This document shows positions 58,239 to 64,000 of a DNA stretch of 64,000 nucleotides, one piece after another. The number at the start of each line of letters is the position of its first letter. Position 1 is the first letter of the stretch. A model generated the notes under the pieces. The model was not told the DNA's origin. It worked only from the letters and a program-made list of their open reading frames with translations, and made no database searches. The DNA is from Glycomyces algeriensis. GTDB taxonomy: Bacteria; Actinomycetota; Actinomycetes; Mycobacteriales; Micromonosporaceae. The stretch covers positions 38,622 through 102,621 of the forward strand of contig NZ_JAPZVR010000016.1 in assembly GCF_027622855.1 (NCBI RefSeq), read 5' to 3'. Both the position numbers and the translations under genes were made by a program.

Positions 58239-59168
58239 GTGAAGCAGCCGCTCGCGCGCGCCGGCGCCGAGCGCGACGCGACTGCCCGGAGCGTTGCCCC
58301 GCCTCCCCCCGCCACCTGCCCATTCAGTGCCGATTGGATAGTTTTGAACGACGCAGCACCATGGCCGCCGCCGGGGATCGACCCCAACGTCCCCTCCACC
58401 GCGCGGGTCTACGACGCCGCGCTGGGCGGCAAGAACAACTTCAAGGCCGACCGCGAGGCCGTCGAGGTCTTCGCGCGCAAGATCCCGCAGGTCCGCGAAG
58501 CGACCCGGCTCAACCGCGACGCGCTCATCCGCGGCGTCCAGTACCTGGTGCGCGGCGCCGGCATCGACCAGATCCTCGACATCGGGTGCGGCCTGCCGAC
58601 CGAGCAGAACACGCATGAGGCCGCGCAGGAGATCAACCCGGAGGCGCGGGTCGTCTACGTGGACAACGACCCGATGGTGCTCTCCCACGGCCGCGCGCTC
58701 CTGGCCGACAACCGCACCACCACTGTGGTCACCGCGGACCTGCGCGACCCGCAGGCCATCCTCGCCAACCCGGAGGTGCGCGCGCACCTCGACTTCGACC
58801 GGCCGATCGCGGTGGTCATCGTCGGCATGATCATGCAGATCCACGAGAACGAGAAGCCCGACGAGATCATCGCCACCCTCATGGAGCCGCTCGCCTCCGG
58901 TTCGCACCTGTTCCTCACCGCCTGGCCCGACACCGGCGACCCCGCGCAGCTCGGGCTCTCGCAGGGGTGCCTCGAGACGCTCGGCAACGGCTGGATCAGG
59001 CCGATCGAACGCCTCGAGCGGCACTTCCAGGGCATGCCGATGGTCCCGCCGGGGCTGGAGTACGTGTCCCGCTGGTACCCCGAGGAGCCGGGCCGGGAGG
59101 TCCCCGCGTTCGAGGACTTCGAGCCGTACGAGCGCACGCAGATGGCCGGTATCGCGGTCAAACCCTGA
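58239..59168 (+). CDS. DUF574-type SAM-dependent methyltransferase
   Basis: 309 residues from GTG 58239; TAGTCT at 58215-58220 would place the transcript start about 12 bases before it. TTG 58344 is an alternative start nearer the family's usual N-terminus. Signature PSTARVYDAALGGKNNFKADREA, SAM-binding LDIGCGLPTEQNTHE, VVYVDNDPMVLSHGRALL and a C-terminal RWYPEEP. The family is expanded in actinomycetes; substrates are unknown, and many members sit beside regulatory genes. Confidence 0.88.
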   Translation: MKQPLARAGAERDATARSVAPPPPATCPFSADWIVLNDAAPWPPPGIDPNVPSTARVYDAALGGKNNFKADREAVEVFARKIPQVREATRLNRDALIRGVQYLVRGAGIDQILDIGCGLPTEQNTHEAAQEINPEARVVYVDNDPMVLSHGRALLADNRTTTVVTADLRDPQAILANPEVRAHLDFDRPIAVVIVGMIMQIHENEKPDEIIATLMEPLASGSHLFLTAWPDTGDPAQLGLSQGCLETLGNGWIRPIERLERHFQGMPMVPPGLEYVSRWYPEEPGREVPAFEDFEPYERTQMAGIAVKP

Positions 59169-59248
59169 CGAGGCCCACAGGCGAGGCGGCGGCGGCCGAG
59201 CCGTAGATTGGTACCGCGCAGCGTGTTCGAGAAGAGAAGAGACCGCCT

Positions 59249-59791
59249 ATGCCCATGCTCGAGATCCGCCGCCACAGCAAGCGCAACGGGGACGAGGCCG
59301 TCCACCTCTCCCAGGAGGGGGTCGAACTGGCCCGCTGGTCGGGAACGCTCATGGGGCCCTTCGAAGTCGTCGCCGCCAGCGTCGCCCCGCGGGCCCGCGA
59401 GACGGCGATCGCCATGGGATTCGCGGTGACACTGGAGTTGCCCACCCTCCCCAACGTCAACGGCTTCCTGCAGGAGTCGCAGGCGGCGACGTACGACGTC
59501 GGCGCCCCGTTCACCCGGCTCGCGCGGCTGGTGAACCGGCGCGGCAGCACCGCGTCCGACTACGCGCACGCGCTCGCCCGGCAGTGGTCGGACCTGATGG
59601 CGCCCTTGGGTCCCGGTGACGCGGCCCTGGTGATCGGCCACGGCGGCCACATCGAGTGCGGGCTCGTGACGCTGTTCCCGGAGGCGAACCACGACGAGTG
59701 GGGCGCGCTGTTCGGGTACATGGAAGGCGCACGGCTGCACTACGACGCGGTCGCCCGCCGCTTCCACGACATCGAGTTCGTCCGCAGCTAG
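59249..59791 (+). CDS. Histidine phosphatase superfamily protein
   Basis: 180 residues. N-terminal phosphatase motif as LEIRRHSKR (RHS in place of the usual RHG), then SVAPRARETAIAMG and a second histidine in VIGHGGHIE, as in phosphoglycerate-mutase-like enzymes. GAAGAGAAGAG lies upstream of ATG 59249. A dephosphorylation role is likely; the substrate is unknown. Confidence 0.85.
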   Translation: MPMLEIRRHSKRNGDEAVHLSQEGVELARWSGTLMGPFEVVAASVAPRARETAIAMGFAVTLELPTLPNVNGFLQESQAATYDVGAPFTRLARLVNRRGSTASDYAHALARQWSDLMAPLGPGDAALVIGHGGHIECGLVTLFPEANHDEWGALFGYMEGARLHYDAVARRFHDIEFVRS

Positions 59792-59801
59792 AGCAACAGT
59801 G

Positions 59802-59827
59802 ACGGGGCCGGCGTTCGCCGGCCCCGT
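59802..59827. terminator. Bidirectional hairpin between convergent genes
   Basis: ACGGGGCCGGC and GCCGGCCCCGT, 11 perfect pairs, loop GTTC, extended by CAGTG/CACTG with one bulge. Lies between the phosphatase and the membrane protein gene. Confidence 0.72.
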
Positions 59828-59836
59828 TCACTGCGT

Positions 59837-61588
59837 TCAGTCCTTGCCGACCCTGATCGCCAGGCGCGGCAGGTACCAGACCGCGGCGGCCGCCGCGGCG
59901 AGCAGGGCGACGATCAGGATCGGGATCGGGAAGCCCAGGGCCACACCGGAATGCTCGAACTCGAGGTGCTCCAGGGCGGTGATCATCGGGCCCGAGGACA
60001 GCATGTCCTGAAAGGTCAGCTGCTGCCAGAACAGGTCCTGGCCGTTGACGAGCAGCAGCGCCAGCCCCATGAGGCCGGTCATCGGCCAGGCCGCCTTGAA
60101 GAACGCCAGCCGCGCCTCGCCGGGCTCGGCGCCGTCGATGAGGGCCGCGCGGCGGCGGTCCTCCAGGCCCCAGAACAGGGCAGTGAAGACGAACAGGAGC
60201 GGGACCGCGATCCAGGCGCGGGGCGGGAACGACCCGATGACCATGTACTCGCCTTCGCCCGCGACGGCTTCCAGGTTCGCGGCCCCCAGCGGGCCGGACC
60301 CGATGAACAGCCACGGCGCGAACGCCAGCAGCAGCCAGCGCGAGGCGCCTCCCAAGGGCCGCAGGGCGCCCACGGCGTAGCCGCCGATGGCCGCCACGGG
60401 CAGTGCGACGGCGGTGGTGATGAGCGGCGGGCCCCAGGTGCGGCGGATCGCGAGCCACAGGTCGGCGCCTTCGCGGGTGTCCTCGCCGAAGCGGGCGAGC
60501 CAGGGCAGGAGGAACGAGCCGACGGCGGCGAGCAGGAGCACGAGCGCGGCGATGCCGACGACCGCGGCGGACCGGGTCGGTGTCGGGTCGACCGGGTCGG
60601 GGCTGACGTCGATCCGGGTCCGGGCGGCGGCGAACACGAGCGCGGCGCCGAGGCCGAGCGCGGCGAGGATCGCCATGAGCAGCACCGATTTCGCGCTGGA
60701 CAGGCCCGGGGAGATCCCGGAGTACAGGCCTCTGAAGATCTGGGCGACGGGGGTCTCTGCGTCTTGCGGCAGGCCGCTGACGACGCTGTAGGCGAAGGTC
60801 TGGAGTCCGGCCGCGGCGGTGGCGAACGCGGCGAGGCAGGCCGTGACGAGCAGGGCGGGCTTCCCGGTCGCGTTGCCGCGCAGGGCGGCGAGTCCGGCGA
60901 TGACGCCGAGGCCGAGCACGACGCCGGCGATGAGCCCGGGCCAGTCCCACAGGCCCGCTTCGCGGTCGCCGCCGGCGACGATGCGGTCGATGACCCAGGC
61001 GACGGAGAGGGCGGCCGGGGCGAAGGCGACCGCGGCGAGGGCCCAGACGACGGTGGCGGTGGTGCGCAGGCGGCGGCCGCCGCGGTGGATGAGCCAGGCG
61101 GCGAGCGGGGCCAGGACCGCGCCGGCGAGGACCATCATGGCGATCGGCCCGGCGAGGTCGGCGAGGCCTGCGGTGAAGGCGCCTTCGGCGGCGACCTCGT
61201 CGTAGTTGGCGGTGCCGATGGTCTCGGCGGAGCCCAGGACGCTGAGGCCTTCGATGCGGCTCAGCTGGACGGTGCGGATCGTGGGCAGCAGGTAGGCGTT
61301 GACGAGGGCGATCAGGGGCACGGCGAGGAGGACGAAGCCGAAGACGGTGCGGGCGGTGTCGCCCTGCGCCTGCAGGAGTGTCGCGTAGGACCGGTCGAGG
61401 TCGGCCTGCGTCGGCCGCCGTTCGGTGCCTTGCGGGGCTTGGGGTTTGGGGAGGGCGCCGGTGGTGCCGGTGCCGCCGCGGCCCGGGGAGGCGGGGCGGT
61501 TGGGCGCGGGCAGGTACTGGGGCGCGATGCGGGCGGGGACTGAGCGGGAGGACGGGGGCGGTCCGCCTGCTCGGGGCGGTTGGTCCAT
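59837..61588 (-). CDS. Large membrane protein with ABC sugar-permease-like segments
   Basis: 583 residues from ATG 61588 (AGGAG seven bases upstream). A Pro-rich cytoplasmic tail about 1-70, then about 12-14 hydrophobic helices. The segment LPTIRTVQLSRIEGLSVLGS...TANYDEV resembles the first helix and GxxNY loop of MalF-type permeases. Near 490, AALIDGAEPGEARLAFFKAA followed by WPMTGLM resembles the EAA loop that contacts the ATPase of MalG-type permeases. That suggests a diverged or fused carbohydrate permease, but no binding protein or ATPase is adjacent, and the middle half matches nothing I know. Confidence 0.7.
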   Translation of the reverse strand: MDQPPRAGGPPPSSRSVPARIAPQYLPAPNRPASPGRGGTGTTGALPKPQAPQGTERRPTQADLDRSYATLLQAQGDTARTVFGFVLLAVPLIALVNAYLLPTIRTVQLSRIEGLSVLGSAETIGTANYDEVAAEGAFTAGLADLAGPIAMMVLAGAVLAPLAAWLIHRGGRRLRTTATVVWALAAVAFAPAALSVAWVIDRIVAGGDREAGLWDWPGLIAGVVLGLGVIAGLAALRGNATGKPALLVTACLAAFATAAAGLQTFAYSVVSGLPQDAETPVAQIFRGLYSGISPGLSSAKSVLLMAILAALGLGAALVFAAARTRIDVSPDPVDPTPTRSAAVVGIAALVLLLAAVGSFLLPWLARFGEDTREGADLWLAIRRTWGPPLITTAVALPVAAIGGYAVGALRPLGGASRWLLLAFAPWLFIGSGPLGAANLEAVAGEGEYMVIGSFPPRAWIAVPLLFVFTALFWGLEDRRRAALIDGAEPGEARLAFFKAAWPMTGLMGLALLLVNGQDLFWQQLTFQDMLSSGPMITALEHLEFEHSGVALGFPIPILIVALLAAAAAAVWYLPRLAIRVGKD

Positions 61589-61795
61589 GAACACTCCTGT
61601 GTGGATAAAGGGTGGGAGGTCATGAAAATTATGCTCCACGTCACCTGGCGGAAATCAAGCGGGCACTGGCACCTGAGCGTGACCTTGGGCAGGTCAGTGG
61701 TACATCACATGTCATGCGTGACGCGCTATTCCCGAAGTCGGTGGGGGCCCGCCTAATGAGTTGCCGCCGTTGGGCCCGGGTGCTTTGATCGAGGC

Positions 61796-62431
61796 ATGCC
61801 AAGCACCGCGCAGTACCTGGGGTTCGTCGTCGCCTCGCTCATCCTGATCCTCATCCCCGGGCCGTCGGTCATGTTCACCGTCAGCCGGGCCCTCGCCTAC
61901 GGCCGCACGCAGGCGGTGCTCACGGCCTGGGGCAACGCGATCGGCACGTTCGCCGCCGCGACCCTCGCGGCGGTCGGCCTGGGGGCGCTCATCCAGGAGT
62001 CGGCGCTGGCGTTCGCGATCGTGAAGTACGCGGGCGCGGCGTACCTGGTGTTCCTGGGTGTCAAGGCGCTCCGGGACCGCAAGGGCCTGATGGCCGGGCC
62101 CGAGGACGAGGCGGGGAGCCCGAAGCGGGCGCTGGCGACCATGGCGGAGGGGTTCATGGTGGGGATGCTGAACCCGAAGACGATCCTGTTCTTCCTGGCG
62201 ATCCTCCCCCAGTTCGTCAACGCCGGGGGCGGTTCGGCGACGGTGCAGATGCTCCTGCTGGGCGCGACCTTCGCGGCGCTCGCGGCGGCGTGCGACACGG
62301 TCTGGGGCCTGGTGGCCGCGGCCGCGCGCGACGTCTTGCGCCGCCCGCGCCCGAGGCTGATCCTGGCCCGCACCGGCGGCACGGCCCTGATCGGCCTGGG
62401 CATCGCGGCGGCGGCGGGCGAACGGGCCTGA
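61796..62431 (+). CDS. LysE/RhtB-family exporter
   Basis: 211 residues, six hydrophobic segments. LysE pattern FVVASLILILIPGPSVMFTVSRALAYG, AGAAYLVFLGVKALRDRKG, FMVGMLNPKTILFFLAILPQFV. Exports amino acids or derivatives. Single gene. Confidence 0.92.
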   Translation: MPSTAQYLGFVVASLILILIPGPSVMFTVSRALAYGRTQAVLTAWGNAIGTFAAATLAAVGLGALIQESALAFAIVKYAGAAYLVFLGVKALRDRKGLMAGPEDEAGSPKRALATMAEGFMVGMLNPKTILFFLAILPQFVNAGGGSATVQMLLLGATFAALAAACDTVWGLVAAAARDVLRRPRPRLILARTGGTALIGLGIAAAAGERA

Positions 62432-62454
62432 CGCATCTTGGGGCCGAACCGCCT

Positions 62455-62468
62455 TGGGAGCGCTTGCA
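62455..62468. promoter_or_regulatory. CebR-like operator before the CE1-CBM2 gene
   Basis: TGGGAGCGCTTGCA matches the palindrome TGGGAGCGCTCCCA at 12 of 14 positions, with an exact left half, 120 bp before the start at 62588. An AT-rich TGGATATATAGTG follows at about 62480 and may hold the -10. Confidence 0.65.
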
Positions 62469-62587
62469 TATAGAAGTTCATGGATATATAGTGTGTGGAC
62501 CCTCAGGCGATCCCCATCGTTTCTGGGCTATGCGGCCCTGTTCCTCGGGCCGTCACGACGCCCCCGGCAGCGTCAAGAGAGGACCCC

Positions 62588-63901
62588 ATGCCATTCACCC
62601 TCCCCCGCGTGCGCAGAGGACTGATGGCCGCGGCGGCCGCGGTGTTCGTCGCCGCGGCCGCGATCCTCGCGGTCATGATCCCGCAGCCCGCCAGCGCCGC
62701 GTCCCTCACGCGGGTCGCGAACTTCGGGAACAACCCGAGCAGCCTCGAGATGTACCTCTACGTGCCGGACAACGTGGCCCCCGAGCCGGCGATGGTCCTG
62801 GGCATCCACTGGTGCACGGGTTCGGCGAACGACTTCTACAACGGCACCGAGTGGGCGCGCCTGGCCGACCAGTACGGCTTCATCGTCGTATACCCGTCGG
62901 TAACGCGCTCGAGCAAGTGCTGGGACGTGGCCTCCGCGGCCTCGCTGAGCGGCACCGGATCCGACTCGGTCGGCATCAAGTCCATGATGGACTGGACTAT
63001 CGCGGAATACGATGTGGACACCGACCGGATCTTCTCGACCGGCATCTCCTCGGGCGCGATGATGACCAACGTGATGCTGGGCGTCTACCCCGAGGTCTTC
63101 GAGGCGGGCGCGGCGTTCTCCGGCGTCCCCTACACCTGCTTCAGGACCGGCAGCACCTCCGAGTGGAACTCGGAGTGCGCGCAGGGGCGGGTCAACCGCA
63201 CACCCCAGCAGTGGGGCGACGAGGTCCGGGCGACCAACCCGGGCTACACCGGGCCGTGGCCGCGCATGCAGATCTGGCACGGCACCAATGACGACGTGCT
63301 GTTCTACCAGAACTTCCAGGAGCAGGTCGACCAGTGGACGAACGTCCACGGCACCGACCAGGCGCCCGAGCTCTCGGACACGCCGCAGGCGAACTGGAAC
63401 CGGACCCGCTACGGCGGCACCGGGACCCAGGCGCCGGTGGAGGCCATCAGCCTCCAGGGGGTGGGCCACAACCTGATGGCGAACGGCATGGCGGCCAAGG
63501 CGCTCGCGTTCTTCGGGCTCGACAAGCCCGCGGATCCGTCCACCCCGGACACCAGCCCGAGCCCGAGCGACCCCGTCACGACGCCCACGGGCGGTCCCAC
63601 GGGCGGGTGCTCGGCCGTGATCAAGGTGGTCAGCAACTGGTACTCCGGTTGGCAGGCCAATGTGGACGTCACGGCGGGAAGTGCCGCGATCAGCGGCTGG
63701 AAGCTCACGTGGACCTGGCCGAGCGGGCAGACGATCTCGAGTTCGTGGAACGCGGGCGTGACGTCCGCGGGCTCCACGGTCACGGCCGAGGACGTGGGCT
63801 GGAACGGTTCGGTCGCGGCGGGCCAGACCCGCACCTCCAGCTGGGGCTTCATCGGCACCGGCACGGCGGCCACACCGGCGGTGACCTGCACACCGGCATA
63901 A
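62588..63901 (+). CDS. Secreted CE1 (PHB-depolymerase-like) esterase with CBM2
   Basis: 437 residues. Signal peptide about 1-38. Esterase domain about 40-315: MVLGIHWCTGSANDF, serine elbow GISSGAMMTN, IWHGTNDDVL (Asp) and GVGHNLMANG (His). This is the feruloyl/acetyl-xylan esterase group that removes side groups from xylan. A Pro/Thr/Ser linker leads to a C-terminal CBM2 (about 335-437; CSAVIKVVSNWYSGWQANVD, WKLTWTWPSGQ, DVGWNGSVAAGQTRTSS, ending CTPA). GAGGA precedes ATG 62588. Confidence 0.93.
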   Translation: MPFTLPRVRRGLMAAAAAVFVAAAAILAVMIPQPASAASLTRVANFGNNPSSLEMYLYVPDNVAPEPAMVLGIHWCTGSANDFYNGTEWARLADQYGFIVVYPSVTRSSKCWDVASAASLSGTGSDSVGIKSMMDWTIAEYDVDTDRIFSTGISSGAMMTNVMLGVYPEVFEAGAAFSGVPYTCFRTGSTSEWNSECAQGRVNRTPQQWGDEVRATNPGYTGPWPRMQIWHGTNDDVLFYQNFQEQVDQWTNVHGTDQAPELSDTPQANWNRTRYGGTGTQAPVEAISLQGVGHNLMANGMAAKALAFFGLDKPADPSTPDTSPSPSDPVTTPTGGPTGGCSAVIKVVSNWYSGWQANVDVTAGSAAISGWKLTWTWPSGQTISSSWNAGVTSAGSTVTAEDVGWNGSVAAGQTRTSSWGFIGTGTAATPAVTCTPA

Positions 63902-63922
63902 CTCCCACCCCACCGAAGAAGC

Positions 63923-63954
63923 GGGGCCGCGGTCGCTTGGGCGATCGCGGCCCC
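63923..63954 (+). terminator. 14-bp stem hairpin after the CE1-CBM2 gene
   Basis: GGGGCCGCGGTCGC and GCGATCGCGGCCCC, one G-T wobble, loop TTGG, 22 bases past the stop. Nothing further is recognisable to the end of the window. Confidence 0.65.
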
Positions 63955-64000
63955 GCCGGTCTACCGGGCGGTCGCCGTGGGCCGCCGGCGGGCCCGGCGG

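Noticed and set aside
1..64000. tRNA, rRNA and riboswitch genes
   Set aside because: No cloverleaf-like sequences with conserved T-loop (GGTTCGAATCC-type) or rRNA segments were seen; a covariance-model scan would be needed to exclude small RNAs.

Overview
The window is high-GC DNA (gene-dense parts about 70 percent) from an actinomycete. Evidence: GTG and TTG starts, TAGGCT-type -10 boxes, an LPXTG wall protein, an ECF41 sigma factor, an actinobacterial DUF574-type methyltransferase, and a rich set of secreted cellulose and hemicellulose enzymes with CBM2 modules. The mix fits a soil or plant-associated member such as Glycomycetaceae or Micromonosporales; that placement is inference.

Region 1 (1-25.1 kb) is a defence and accessory island. 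All class 1 DISARM genes seen lie on the minus strand in the canonical order drmD (24.2 kb), drmMI, drmA, drmB (running off the left edge), but drmMI and drmA are separated by about 12.2 kb. That insert carries a leucine-rich-repeat Roc-COR-like GTPase divergent from drmA, a small protein of unknown family, an LPXTG surface protein and two plus-strand operons of unknown proteins that include three paralogues. A second copy of the small protein lies upstream of drmD. Immediately after its TGA, in the same frame, is an 86-codon HEPN-like tail (RNAIMH, Rx4H) with no start of its own. The 3' part of drmMI has a much lower GC content than its 5' part, so the gene looks mosaic.

Region 2 (25.2-35 kb) holds a CBM2-DUF6055 secreted protein, a hypothetical gene, a molybdopterin oxidoreductase with its sulfurtransferase FdhD, a membrane-anchored CBM2-like protein, an MGT-type glycosyltransferase, a small kinase and a diacylglycerol/sphingosine-kinase-like enzyme.

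Region 3 (35-46 kb) has a DUF2071 protein, an ECF41 sigma factor with its adjoining FAD oxidoreductase, an erythromycin-esterase-like gene that has lost its stop and reads antisense through that oxidoreductase, a DinB-like protein, a divergent GH3 / GH74 pair for xyloglucan or cellodextrin breakdown, a 16-bp tandem repeat array and a serine hydrolase.

Region 4 (46-56 kb) holds GPP34, an APC permease, two GNAT enzymes, a DUF1232 protein, three MarR regulators and one ArsR regulator. Near-perfect or perfect palindromes mark the control regions of most of these regulators. Two short tandem duplications copy gene 3' ends here.

Region 5 (56-64 kb) has a GH5 cellulase with Ig-like and CBM46-like modules, a DUF574 methyltransferase, a histidine phosphatase, an unusual large membrane protein with an ABC sugar-permease EAA-like loop, a LysE exporter and a CE1 esterase with CBM2. 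CebR-like operators lie ahead of the GH3 and CE1 genes, suggesting control by cello-oligosaccharides. No tRNA, rRNA, CRISPR array, transposase or integrase was recognised.
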